In this document: positions 7,602 through 15,521 of the stretch, piece by piece
Numbering within the stretch: the stretch's first letter is position 1
How the letters are laid out: each line of letters opens with the position of its first letter
Assembly: GCF_017873555.1 (NCBI RefSeq)
Contig: NZ_JAGGKE010000001.1
Coordinates: 62,001-126,000 of the forward strand
Direction of reading: 5' to 3'
DNA: 64,000 nt
Source of the DNA: Halorubrum trapanicum
GTDB taxonomy: Archaea; Halobacteriota; Halobacteria; Halobacteriales; Haloferacaceae
Program-made: the position numbers and the translations under genes
Notes under the pieces: model-generated
Database searches by the model: none
The model's input: only the letters and a program-made list of their open reading frames with translations
Told to the model about the DNA's origin: nothing

Positions 7602-7868
7602 GCGGTGGCGCGTGCCGGCGAGCGCCCGGAGGGCGCGAGTCGCACGCGCGAGGGAGTCGGTCGCCCGGAGCGGAGCGACGGGCGACCGACGAGGCTGGGG
7701 AGGCGTGAGGCGCGGTGCCGTGCGGGCGGGCGGGACTCAAAGGGGCAGCCGCGAGGGCGAAGCACGCCGCAGTAAGCACCGCAACGAGGGAGCGGTAGCG
7801 ACCGAGTGAGGCGCGCAGCAAGGCGCGCGAGCCGTCGCGGCTGGGGCTTTGGAGGTGTTCGCCGTCCA
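7602..7868 (+). repeat. Structured intergenic element, copy R1
   Basis: Reading in the plus direction it has: the head GCGGTGGCGCGTGCC; a nested GC-rich hairpin P3 (GCGCGTGC pairing with a later GCACGCGC); hairpin P2 (GTCGGTCGCCC 7656-7666 with GGGCGACCGAC 7680-7690); the spacer GGGACTCAAAGGGG; hairpin P1 (CAGCCGCGAGGG 7746-7757 with CCGTCGCGGCTG 7832-7843, one mismatch); and the tail GGCTTTGGAGGTGTTCGCCGTC. It lies downstream of the enolase-like gene in the same sense. No protein is encoded convincingly. See the findings for the family comparison. Confidence 0.85.
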
Positions 7869-7940
7869 TCCGCACACACTCACGTATAAACAGACGACCG
7901 AACTCACGGAGCGAGCGATCTCACCGACACACACCGACAT

Positions 7941-8561
7941 TTACGAGACGAACTTCAGCAGGTCGTCGCGGTTGTGGTCGTGGAAGCGCGTTCGCAGACA
8001 CTCCTCCAGAGATTCGATGTCGCCGCGCTTCGCGCAGATGGGCGCCACCCGATCGGACCACTGCTGCCACGGCGGGTACAGGCCGAGCCGATCACAGATC
8101 TCGTCGAGGCGCTCGTCGAGGTCGTCGATCTTGTCGGTCTTGTTGACGGCGATGATCGGCTCCACGCCCACGTCCTCCAAGAACCCGAACATCTCCACGT
8201 CGTGGGGGACGTTCCCGCGCTCGGCGTGGCGGTCGATGATGTCCACCGCGGCCTTCCCGTCCATCACGACGACCCCCGCGAGAATGGAGTCGGCGTTGTC
8301 CTCCAGGTAGCGGACGATGTTCGTCTTGATCTGCTCGCGCTGCTCCTCTTCGACGCCGGACATGAACCCGAACCCGGGCAGGTCCGTGAACATGAAGCTC
8401 TCGCTGGCCCAGTCGAAGTGGTTCGGCTGCCGGGTGACGCCCGGTTTGCCGCCGGTCGAGAAGTCGTGGCCCGTCAGCTCGCGCATCAGCGTGGACTTGC
8501 CGACGTTCGAGCGCCCAACGAGGACGACCTCGGCGTCGCGGTCCGGCCGGTCTTCGAACAT
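7941..8561 (-). CDS. engB: GTP-binding protein EngB
   Basis: A 206-aa TRAFAC GTPase of the EngB/YihA type. G1 is GRSNVGKS (16-23), G2 a Thr in GVTRQP, G3 DLPG (60-63) and G4 NKTD (140-143). Bacterial EngB assists large-subunit ribosome assembly, and archaeal members are thought to act similarly. A T-rich box near 8589 lies about 27 bp before the start, consistent with a leaderless mRNA. The downstream end faces element R1. Confidence 0.92.
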   Translation of the reverse strand: MFEDRPDRDAEVVLVGRSNVGKSTLMRELTGHDFSTGGKPGVTRQPNHFDWASESFMFTDLPGFGFMSGVEEEQREQIKTNIVRYLEDNADSILAGVVVMDGKAAVDIIDRHAERGNVPHDVEMFGFLEDVGVEPIIAVNKTDKIDDLDERLDEICDRLGLYPPWQQWSDRVAPICAKRGDIESLEECLRTRFHDHNRDDLLKFVS

Positions 8562-8616
8562 ACCCGACCGTGGACGCCTGAACGGGTTAAAAGGCGCGTC
8601 GCGGCCGCGCCGGTCT

Positions 8617-8718
8617 CACGCCGACGCGGCGAGTTCCGCGGAGACCACGCCCCGCGGCGACGACCTTCACGCCGACGCGGCGGCCCCCACGGCGACGACC
8701 CTCACTCCGACGCGGCGG
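8617..8718. repeat. Three imperfect copies of a 17-bp motif
   Basis: CTCACGCCGACGCGGCG at 8617, TTCACGCCGACGCGGCG at 8668 and CTCACTCCGACGCGGCG at 8702, the last being the C-terminal codons and stop of the next gene. A longer unit including GCGACGACC precedes the last two. It looks like local duplication of a gene's 3' end. Confidence 0.6.
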
Positions 8719-8995
8719 GACTCATGGTCCGCCCCTTCGCCACGGCGTCGCCGATCAGCTTGTACGTCGCCCCGAAGATGCCGGCGAGCACGACCACGGC
8801 TCCCAGAAGGGCCACGAGCAGGCCGAACAGCGCCAGCCCCCAGTTCGGACCCTGTCTGAATCCGGTTTCGGTCGCCGCGGCCACCATCCCGCCGCCGACG
8901 GCGGCCACGACCTGGCCGACGACCACCACCGCGACGTAGTAGATCATGATCCGGAAGCCGTACGTGATTCCCTCAGTCACCGAAACGGTGTCCAT
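8702..8995 (-). CDS. Small two-helix membrane protein, unknown
   Basis: 97 aa from the ATG at 8995; an upstream in-frame ATG at 9013 is less likely because the TATA-like box at 9020-9025 sits 25-30 bp before 8995. There are two hydrophobic segments (IMIYYVAVVVVGQVVAAVGGGMV and ALFGLLVALLGAVVVLAG) separated by a short polar loop, and a polar C-terminal tail. I do not recognise a family. Its last codons are duplicated downstream (see repeat). Confidence 0.65.
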   Translation of the reverse strand: MDTVSVTEGITYGFRIMIYYVAVVVVGQVVAAVGGGMVAAATETGFRQGPNWGLALFGLLVALLGAVVVLAGIFGATYKLIGDAVAKGRTMSPAASE

Positions 8996-9019
8996 GTGGA
9001 CAAAAATCATCACTCACAC

Positions 9020-9025
9020 ATAATA
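9020..9025 (-). promoter_or_regulatory. TATA-like box for the small membrane protein
   Basis: TATTAT on the minus strand, 25-30 bp before the ATG at 8995. It decides that start over the upstream ATG at 9013. Confidence 0.5.
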
Positions 9026-9106
9026 TTTGCTTCTGATATGTTTAACATCCGATCTGAGGACCCACGGCGACGGAAGCTTGATGCCCGCGACCGGTCAGGT
9101 CGACGC

Positions 9107-9865
9107 ATGGACAAGCAGGCCGTCCGCGAGACCGTGTGGGACGCCTTCGACGAGGGAGACCAGGCTCGGTTCCCGTTCCCGCCCCACGACCGGATCCCCA
9201 ACTTCGCCGGGGCCGACGCCGCGGCGGAGCGGCTCGCGGCGACCGCGACGTGGGAGGCGGCCGCGACGCTGAAGGCCAACCCCGACGCGCCGCAGCTCCC
9301 GGTTCGCCGGGCCGCGCTCCGCGCCGGCAAGACCGTCTACGTCGCGCAGCCGCGGCTCCGCGACCCGAACCCGTTCCTCCGGCTCGACCCCGCCGAGATC
9401 CCGCCCGAGGAGATCGACGACGCGACGACCGTCTCCGGCATCTCCGAGTACGGGACGCCTACCGCGCCCGAGGACGTCTCTCACGTCGACCTGATCGTCG
9501 CCGGCGCCGTCGGCGTCACGACCGACGGCGCCCGGATCGGGAAAGGCGAGGGATACAGCGACCTAGAGTGGGCGATCCTCCGTGAGATCGACGCAGTCGA
9601 CAGCGACACGACGGTCGCGACGACTGTCCACGAACTCTCCGTCCTCGACGGGCCGGAGTCCGCGGTCGGCGCCGACCTCTCCGACTCCGACCTCTCCGAA
9701 CCCGACGCGCACGACGTGCCGCTCGACCTCGTCGTGACTCCCGAGCGGACGGTCCGGACCGACACGCCCTACGCGCGACCCGAGGGCGTCGACTGGGACG
9801 CGCTCGACGCGGAGAGACTGTCGAAAATACCCGTCCTCGCGGATCGGGCGCCAGAACGGCGGTAA
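9107..9865 (+). CDS. 5-formyltetrahydrofolate cyclo-ligase family protein
   Basis: 252 aa from the ATG at 9107, the Met that begins the family's MDKQAVRETVWDAF-type N-terminus. Supporting blocks are KANPDAPQLPVRRAAL (substrate/ATP region) and GKGEGYSDLEWAIL near residues 145-160, the conserved GxGxGYYD-like motif of methenyl-THF synthetase. The enzyme converts 5-formyl-THF and ATP to 5,10-methenyl-THF. It belongs with the folP/mptE folate genes found about 15 kb further on. A disordered S/D-rich insert lies near residue 190. Confidence 0.82.
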   Translation: MDKQAVRETVWDAFDEGDQARFPFPPHDRIPNFAGADAAAERLAATATWEAAATLKANPDAPQLPVRRAALRAGKTVYVAQPRLRDPNPFLRLDPAEIPPEEIDDATTVSGISEYGTPTAPEDVSHVDLIVAGAVGVTTDGARIGKGEGYSDLEWAILREIDAVDSDTTVATTVHELSVLDGPESAVGADLSDSDLSEPDAHDVPLDLVVTPERTVRTDTPYARPEGVDWDALDAERLSKIPVLADRAPERR

Positions 9866-9883
9866 CGACGCGTTTGACGGCGA

Positions 9884-10087
9884 TTAATCGGCGTGCTGCG
9901 GCGTCGGCGCGGACCGCTCGGACCGGTGGTCGGCGACGTGGCCGCACTCCGGACAGACGACGGTGCGCTCGTCGCCGTCGCTGACGACGAGCCACCCGTC
10001 CGACAGGGCGCTCTCGAAACGACACTCCGGGCAGAAGAGGACCGACTTCCCGCGGGAGGGCGGGGAACCGCTGGCGTCTGCGTTCAT
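9884..10087 (-). CDS. 67-aa double CPxC zinc-binding mini-protein
   Basis: A small acidic protein with two CPEC knuckles (VLFCPECRF and VVCPECGHV) about 26 residues apart, a single zinc ribbon. It is one of several mini zinc-finger proteins in the window. Such proteins are abundant in haloarchaea and mostly uncharacterised. The TATA-like box CTTATAGC (10109-10115) lies 25 bp before the ATG, so the mRNA is probably leaderless. It is convergent with the cyclo-ligase gene. Confidence 0.8.
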   Translation of the reverse strand: MNADASGSPPSRGKSVLFCPECRFESALSDGWLVVSDGDERTVVCPECGHVADHRSERSAPTPQHAD

Positions 10088-10108
10088 GTCTCACCACAGG
10101 AGCCGGAG

Positions 10109-10115
10109 CTATAAG
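10109..10115 (-). promoter_or_regulatory. TATA-like box for the zinc mini-protein
   Basis: CTTATAG on the minus strand, about 25 bp upstream of the ATG at 10087. The rest of 10116-10288 is AT-richer than average and holds no gene. Confidence 0.5.
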
Positions 10116-10288
10116 GGTCTTTTTCGACCTGATCGTTCAGTATGATCGGGAGTATCACGCGTATACGTCACGTGTTTCGAGATAGAACGGATCGTTTATT
10201 TCTAAAAGCGGAAAATTACTGATCGGTATTGTTCACAATCGTTCCCGACGAACCCGGTCGGTTTCGCCGGTACCGTTCGTGGAGCGGC

Positions 10289-11383
10289 CTATCGGGCCAG
10301 CGGCATGTTGTAGCTCGTCTCCTCGTCCATCACGTGCTCCCACGTCGCCTCGCAGTCGCAGGACACCTGCTCGAAGACGCTCGGGTCCTGCCGCTTGTCG
10401 AAGTCCTTGATCGCGGTCTGGACGCGGTCGTCGCACTCGCCGCAGTTGTGCGCGCCGCGGTCGGAGCCGTGGCCGACCGGATCGGAGACGACGATGGCGT
10501 CCGCGTCGGCGGTCTCCTCCAAGACGTGCGCGACCGACCAGAGCCACGGCGGGCGGTAGCCGCCCTCGAAGAACAGCTCGTCGACCATCGTGTACCGCTG
10601 GACGTTCGTCGGGTTCATCGAGACGGTGTGACAGCCGTCGACGTCGGCGCAGCGCCGGATCGAGTCGATCATGTCGGCGACCGCCTCCGGCTCCGCGAGG
10701 AAGGGCGGCTTCATGAGGAGGTACGCCTTGATCCCCACGTCGGCCGCGAACTCCTCGTCCGCCGCGGCCGCCTCCGCGCAGGCGTCCTCGAAGTCGGCGA
10801 AGTCGAAGTACTTGTTCACGCAGTCGTGGCGCACCCGGTCCGTCGCGGTCTCCAGCCCGACCGCCACGTCGGTGGCGATCCCGTGATCCGCAAAGTCGCC
10901 GATCTTCTCGCGACTCACGAAGTCCGGCAGCGACTCGACGACGATCCGGTCGCGGTCCGCGAACGTCTCCGCGATCGCTTGGCGGGTCTCGGCCGACACC
11001 TCGCGCTCGTCGAGGAACGAGCCGGAGGTGTAGATCTTGATCAGCTCGGCCGGCTCGTCGGCCGCCTCGGCCTCGTGGTCGAGGCACGCGTCGATCTGCG
11101 TCATCAGGTCCTCGTGGGCGACGCTGCCGCCCTCGACCGACTCCGCGACGTAGCCGCACATCGTACAGCCGCCGGCGCGCGCCCACCGGCAGCCGCCGGT
11201 GTTGAGGATGATCGTGAGGGAGTTCACCACGCCGTCGGGCGTGTTGTCCTCGTCGATCCACACGCGGGTCGGCTCCGTCGGGTCGTACGTCTCCGAGCGC
11301 TCGGCGCGGATGTCGCGCATCACGGCGTTGTGCGCGTCCATCCCGCGCCCCTGCTCGTACGCGTCGGGGCTCGGCTGACTCAT
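10289..11383 (-). CDS. raSEA: Archaeosine biosynthesis radical SAM protein RaSEA
   Basis: A 364-aa radical SAM enzyme with the unusual cluster motif C65-x7-C73-x2-C76 in NTGGCRWARAGGCTMCGY, typical of the RaSEA/Elp3-like subgroup. Later blocks include LETATDRVRHDCVNKYF and SMNPTNVQR. With ArcS it converts the lysine adduct of preQ0 at tRNA position 15 into archaeosine. ArcS is not in this window. A TTTACG box near 11410 gives leaderless spacing to the ATG. It is monocistronic. Confidence 0.9.
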   Translation of the reverse strand: MSQPSPDAYEQGRGMDAHNAVMRDIRAERSETYDPTEPTRVWIDEDNTPDGVVNSLTIILNTGGCRWARAGGCTMCGYVAESVEGGSVAHEDLMTQIDACLDHEAEAADEPAELIKIYTSGSFLDEREVSAETRQAIAETFADRDRIVVESLPDFVSREKIGDFADHGIATDVAVGLETATDRVRHDCVNKYFDFADFEDACAEAAAADEEFAADVGIKAYLLMKPPFLAEPEAVADMIDSIRRCADVDGCHTVSMNPTNVQRYTMVDELFFEGGYRPPWLWSVAHVLEETADADAIVVSDPVGHGSDRGAHNCGECDDRVQTAIKDFDKRQDPSVFEQVSCDCEATWEHVMDEETSYNMPLAR

Positions 11384-11420
11384 TGCCGGAGAAAGCGGTC
11401 GAGCGCGTAAAGCCGTGTCG

Positions 11421-11861
11421 TCATCGCCGCTCGCGGAGCCGCCGGCGAGCGGCTCCCCGCAGGGCGACGACGGCTGCGACCGCCGCGACGCCGAGCACCG
11501 CGCCGACCGCGTTGACCGCGGCGTCGGTCCAGGCGAACGACCGCCACGCCACCTGCGACTGGAGGAGTTCCGCGAAGAAGCCGACCGCGACCGACGCCTC
11601 GGCGGCGACGACGCTTCGATCAGTCGCCAGCGTCCCGAGCGCGGCCAGCCCCGCGTAGCCGATCAGGTGGAAGACCGCGGTGGGACCGAGGACCGCGAGG
11701 GGACCGACCGCCCCGCCGCCGCCCGGAGCACCCCCGGAACCGACGAGCGCGTCCGGCACGGGGAGCAGCGACGCGACGAGGACGACCGCCGCGCCCGCGA
11801 GAAACGGCGTCCACGGTCCTCCCCGCTCGAACGGTGACCGGTCGGCGTCGATACCGCTCAC
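11421..11861 (-). CDS. VanZ-like small membrane protein
   Basis: A 146-aa protein with about four hydrophobic segments and the VanZ-like block AVFHLIGYAGLAALGTL followed by the helix FFAELLQSQV and a final helix before a basic tail. The start is GTG at 11859-11861, overlapping the TGA of the preceding cohesin-like gene (GTGA), so it is translated as the last cistron of a four-gene operon. The VanZ family has no agreed function outside teicoplanin resistance. Assignment is by pattern only. Confidence 0.65.
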   Translation of the reverse strand: MSGIDADRSPFERGGPWTPFLAGAAVVLVASLLPVPDALVGSGGAPGGGGAVGPLAVLGPTAVFHLIGYAGLAALGTLATDRSVVAAEASVAVGFFAELLQSQVAWRSFAWTDAAVNAVGAVLGVAAVAAVVALRGAARRRLRERR

Positions 11862-12769
11862 CGTCTCCCGAGGAGGAGCGCGGCAGCGAGGACGCCGAGG
11901 ACCGCCGCCCCGACCGGGGCCGGGACCTGGTCGCCGGTCTCGGTCCCCGAAGCGCCGCCGTCGCTCCCCCCGTCTCCGCCCGTCTCGTCGCTCTCGTCCG
12001 CGTCTGTACCGTTACCCGCGCCATCGCCTGCGTTTCCGCCCTCGTCGTCAGCATCCCCGCCGTCGTCAGCGAACGCAGCCTCGTCGTACTCCGGCGTGAC
12101 GACCGTTCCGTTGCCTCCGCCGGAGACGTTGAACGTCGCCGAGGGCGTCGCCAGCGGCTGCGGGTAGTCCCGGCGGCTCGTGAGTTCGGTGCTCGTCTCG
12201 CGGGTCCCCAACTCCGCGACGGCCGGATCCGCGTCCGGCTCCACGCGGACGGTCACCGTCGCGACGAGCGCCTCGCCGGTGACCCCGGTCGTCGGGTCCG
12301 CGAGCGACTGGCGCAGCCGCGCGGCCCCGCGTTCGTCGTCGTAGTCGACGGACTCGCGAACCTCGGTGTCGGGCTGCGACCTGGCGTCGGGGCGTCCGGC
12401 CGGTGCCTCCCGGAACCAGCCCGCGGACTCGATCTCCGTGACGGTCAGGTACTCCGTCGGGTAGTCGAGCCGGAGCGTGAACCCGTACACCCCGTCGTCG
12501 TCGCGCTCGCCGTCGTTGATCATCGCGACCTCGAGGGTGACGGTGTCGCCCGGCTCGACGTCGAACTCCTCGGGCGAGACCGAGAGCGCGCCGGCCGTGT
12601 CGCCGGCGCTCGCCGGTCCCGCCAGCGCGCCCGCGGCGCCGACGATCAGCGCGAGCGAAGCGAGGGCGACGAGCGCGACCCGGGACGGCGGGGCCGCGTC
12701 TCGCCGGTCCCCGCGGTCCTCCGAACGTTCCGTCGCTCGGCCCCCCGAACGTTCCGCCGCTCGGCTCAC
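11858..12769 (-). CDS. Secreted cohesin-like domain protein with C-terminal anchor
   Basis: 303 aa from the GTG at 12767-12769, which overlaps the TGA of the upstream gene. After a polar N-terminus comes a Sec-type hydrophobic stretch VALVALASLALIVGAAGAL ending in an A-x-A site. Next is a beta-rich domain with the cohesin-type opening DVEPGDTVTLEVAMIND and LRLDYPTEYLTV. A Gly/Asp/Asn spacer follows, and then the terminal hydrophobic segment PVGAAVLGVLAAALLLGRR, resembling an archaeal sorting anchor without a clear PGF motif. It is probably exposed on the cell surface. Its position behind iron-related genes suggests an accessory or scaffold role. Confidence 0.65.
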   Translation of the reverse strand: MSRAAERSGGRATERSEDRGDRRDAAPPSRVALVALASLALIVGAAGALAGPASAGDTAGALSVSPEEFDVEPGDTVTLEVAMINDGERDDDGVYGFTLRLDYPTEYLTVTEIESAGWFREAPAGRPDARSQPDTEVRESVDYDDERGAARLRQSLADPTTGVTGEALVATVTVRVEPDADPAVAELGTRETSTELTSRRDYPQPLATPSATFNVSGGGNGTVVTPEYDEAAFADDGGDADDEGGNAGDGAGNGTDADESDETGGDGGSDGGASGTETGDQVPAPVGAAVLGVLAAALLLGRR

Positions 12770-14136
12770 TCTCCCACCTCCAGGGTCAGCGAAACGTCCC
12801 CCGTCTCCAGCAGCGCCGTCTCGTAGCCCGCGTGCCGCGAGACGTTCGGCGCGGTCGTCACCGACAGGGTCAGTTCGTCGCCCGACGCGGCGTCGGCGAG
12901 GGGGGTCCCGTAGTGGTAGCCGACCGCGTCGTCGAGCGCGGCGTCGAGCGCCCCGGACGCGACGACGCCCCCGTCGCGGCGCACGGCGTAGTCGATCGCC
13001 GCCATCGGGAGCATCGAACGGTTGTACGGGGTCCGCGGCGAGACGGCGAGGTACCGCTCGTCGCGGTCGACGAACCGCGACCCGGGCGGGAGCAGGCTCG
13101 CGGCGAGCAGCGCGTCGCCGACGACCGGCTCGCCCTGAAGCCGTCCGGGGAGGTGCGCCGCGGGCGGCAGTTCGCCCTCCTCGGGGGGGCGCCAGTAGGT
13201 CCCGTAGCGCCGGTCGCCGACGCGGGCCTCCCAGCGCGGCTCCCCGCGGTGGTCGCGCTCTGTGTCCTGTCGCTGCGCGTCGACGTGGTCCGGCCCGTCG
13301 CGGCCGGCGTCGCCGTAGCTCCGACCGCCGCCGCGCCCGACCGCGCCGTTCGCCATCGCGCCGCGGGCGCCCCAGTCCGACTCCTCTTCGACGTACACGA
13401 TGTCGCCGATCACCGACTCGCGGAACGCCTGATCGTACTGGAAGGTGAACGAGCCGGTCGCCGGCTCCGCGAACCGCCCGGCGAACGCCCCGGTCTTCCG
13501 GGCGTCGACGGCGCCCACCCGCACCGTCGCCTCGTAGGTGCCGTCGCCGTCGAGCGAGAGGTTGTCGCCGAAGTGGAACCCCATCTCCTGTGAGACCATC
13601 GGCCACGGAGCGGTGGGCGTCCCGGACTCCCCCTCGCGACCGACGGTCACCTGTAGCCCAGTCGCGGCCGGGAGGATGCGCCCGGTCTCGGCGTCGCGGA
13701 CCGTCACCATCAGGTGGACGTCGTGGTCCTCGGTCGGCGCCGCCGCCTCGACGCGGTCCCCGGTCACGTTCCAGAAGCGGTGCGGGTACGTGACCATCGG
13801 TTCGAGCAGGTACTCGCCCGCCTCCACCGGGTCGAGGCGCCGCATCGCCTCGAAGTGCGTCGGCACGTACGTCGCCGCGGGCGGGTCCTCGACCCTCGGG
13901 AGCGACGGCGCGGCGCCGCCGTCGCCGTCGTCCGCGGCTCCGCCGTCGGCGCCGCCACCGGCCTCACCCCCGGAATCGCCGTCCGCGTCGCCCTCGCTCA
14001 CGACGTCGGAGCCGGCGTCGGTCAGACACCCCCCGAGCGCGCCCGCCCCGGCGGTCGCGCCGAGCGCGAGCACGCGGCGGCGGCTGTGCGATCGCTTCGC
14101 TTCGGTTCGGTCGGTCGGCGTCGTGTCGCGTGTCAT
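12766..14136 (-). CDS. Tat lipoprotein with P19/Tp34-like iron-binding domain
   Basis: 456 aa. The N-terminus has SRRRVLALGATAGAGALGGC, a twin-arginine signal with a lipobox, followed by a disordered acidic linker. The central domain has DHDVHLMVTVRDAETG, SQEMGFHFGDNLSL and GTYEATVRVG, matching the P19/Tp34 periplasmic iron-binding fold whose Met and His residues coordinate metal. The C-terminal half is unrecognised and beta-rich. The ATG overlaps the stop of the DyP-like gene (ATGA). With that gene it resembles an EfeO/EfeB-like iron acquisition pair, but no permease is present here. Confidence 0.72.
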   Translation of the reverse strand: MTRDTTPTDRTEAKRSHSRRRVLALGATAGAGALGGCLTDAGSDVVSEGDADGDSGGEAGGGADGGAADDGDGGAAPSLPRVEDPPAATYVPTHFEAMRRLDPVEAGEYLLEPMVTYPHRFWNVTGDRVEAAAPTEDHDVHLMVTVRDAETGRILPAATGLQVTVGREGESGTPTAPWPMVSQEMGFHFGDNLSLDGDGTYEATVRVGAVDARKTGAFAGRFAEPATGSFTFQYDQAFRESVIGDIVYVEEESDWGARGAMANGAVGRGGGRSYGDAGRDGPDHVDAQRQDTERDHRGEPRWEARVGDRRYGTYWRPPEEGELPPAAHLPGRLQGEPVVGDALLAASLLPPGSRFVDRDERYLAVSPRTPYNRSMLPMAAIDYAVRRDGGVVASGALDAALDDAVGYHYGTPLADAASGDELTLSVTTAPNVSRHAGYETALLETGDVSLTLEVGE

Positions 14137-15446
14137 CTGTCTTGTCTCGGATTCGCGTCGGGAAGCGCGCGCAACTCGCGGGGCGGCACGAGGAAGTTCC
14201 CGCGGCTCCGCACGAACAGGTACTGGAGGATCCCGTTGTTCACTCGGCTCCCGACGGCGGTCTCGTCGGCGATGTCCGCGCCGGTCATCGCGTCGCGGAC
14301 GGCGACGAAGTCGCCGATCGACTCCTGAAGGGTGAGGAAGTGGATCCCGGTGTGGTCGCCGTCCGTCGTCGGGAAGTCGCGGCGCAGCAGGCGCGGTTCC
14401 CCGTTCTCGCGGGCGCGAGCCGCCTTCTGCGCGTGGCCGACCACGCCCTCCTCGCGGGCGTACGCGACGGCGTCCTCCGGGAGGTCCGCGACTCCCGGGT
14501 CGCTTCCGAGCCGCTCGCCGTGCTCGCCGACGCGCTCCTCGTCGGCGTGGGTCGGGCTGAAGAGCTTCGCCACGCGCTGCGCGTGGCTCTCCTGTGACCA
14601 CCAGGCGTCGAGCTGCGTCCGTATCGTCGAGACCTGCTGCGTCGTCCCGCCCGCGAACGGTCCCGTCCCGATCGTCACGCGGTCCTCGGTGGCCTGCGAC
14701 GCCGCGAAACCGTTCGCAAACCCCATGAAAAGCGGCGCACCCTCCGGGATCGGCGCGTCGTCGGGAATCCCGTCGACGTCGCGGCGCTCGCGCGGCAGTC
14801 CCGGCCCGAGGAACCCGGTCCGGCGGTCGACCGGCTCGAACAGGTCGCTCGCGTCGGTCACCGCGACGCCGTTGGCGGCGGTCGCCGCGCCGAACAGCGC
14901 CTCGTCGGCCGCGAGCACCGCCGCGGGGTCGTCGCCCGCCAGATGGACTAACACGTCGGTCTCGTCGAGTGCGGGGTCCTCTAACCCGGTCAGCGACCGC
15001 GGCGCCGGGAGGTCGACCGACTCCGGGAGCGTCCCAGACAGCCGGTCGAAGTACGACGGCGAGTAGCCCGCGGTGAACAGCAGCCCGGCGGCCGAGCGCT
15101 CGAAGGCGCGTTCGAGGTCGGCGAAGGCGGCTTCGAGCCGATTCCGGGATTCCGCCCGCGACGCGTCCCCGCGGTCGATGTTCGCGTATCGGAGCACGTG
15201 GTGGACCGGCGGGACGACGTTTCCCGCCTCGTCGCGGTCGAGCGCGTCGTTCCACGCGTGTTGGCGCACCGGAGCGCCGTCGGAGTCGCCCGCGGGCACC
15301 CCGTCCAGCGGGCCGCCGTCGACCCCGTCCTCGACCGAGCCGTCGCCGCGGCCGAGACAGGCGCTGAGTCCGGCGGCGCCGCCGAGCGCGACGGCGGCCT
15401 TACAGAACTCGCGACGGGGTACCGAGTCCGGATCCGGAAGTTCCAT
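14133..15446 (-). CDS. DyP-peroxidase-like Tat lipoprotein
   Basis: 437 aa. Tat signal RREFCKAAVALGGAAGLSAC with a lipobox Cys at about residue 30. The rest follows the DyP/EfeB layout: an N-terminal ferredoxin-like half, FMGFANGFAASQA at about residues 240-252 in the place of the DyP GFxDG motif, then WWSQESHAQRVAKLF, and a C-terminal block GIHFLTLQESIGDFVAVRDAM. In this copy the usual distal catalytic Asp is Asn245. EfeB-type proteins act on haem or ferrous iron at the membrane. It is the first cistron of a four-gene overlapping operon. Confidence 0.7.
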   Translation of the reverse strand: MELPDPDSVPRREFCKAAVALGGAAGLSACLGRGDGSVEDGVDGGPLDGVPAGDSDGAPVRQHAWNDALDRDEAGNVVPPVHHVLRYANIDRGDASRAESRNRLEAAFADLERAFERSAAGLLFTAGYSPSYFDRLSGTLPESVDLPAPRSLTGLEDPALDETDVLVHLAGDDPAAVLAADEALFGAATAANGVAVTDASDLFEPVDRRTGFLGPGLPRERRDVDGIPDDAPIPEGAPLFMGFANGFAASQATEDRVTIGTGPFAGGTTQQVSTIRTQLDAWWSQESHAQRVAKLFSPTHADEERVGEHGERLGSDPGVADLPEDAVAYAREEGVVGHAQKAARARENGEPRLLRRDFPTTDGDHTGIHFLTLQESIGDFVAVRDAMTGADIADETAVGSRVNNGILQYLFVRSRGNFLVPPRELRALPDANPRQDR

Positions 15447-15521
15447 TCTGTCGTGTGAACCGTTCGTGGGCCGACGGTAAGACGGCGTCGGCGAGCGGAG
15501 CGCTCGGCCGCCGACCGCGGA

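Noticed and set aside
7612-7879. Arg/Ser/Pro-rich frames on both strands over copy R1
   Set aside because: They repeat wherever the R element occurs (also over R3, R4, R6) and depend on the GC-rich hairpins, so they are by-products of the element and not genes.
12766-15255. Very long minus-strand frame joining the P19-like gene to an Arg-rich extension
   Set aside because: The extension is a shadow of the DyP-like gene in another frame; the true start is the ATG at 14136 in a Tat lipoprotein context.
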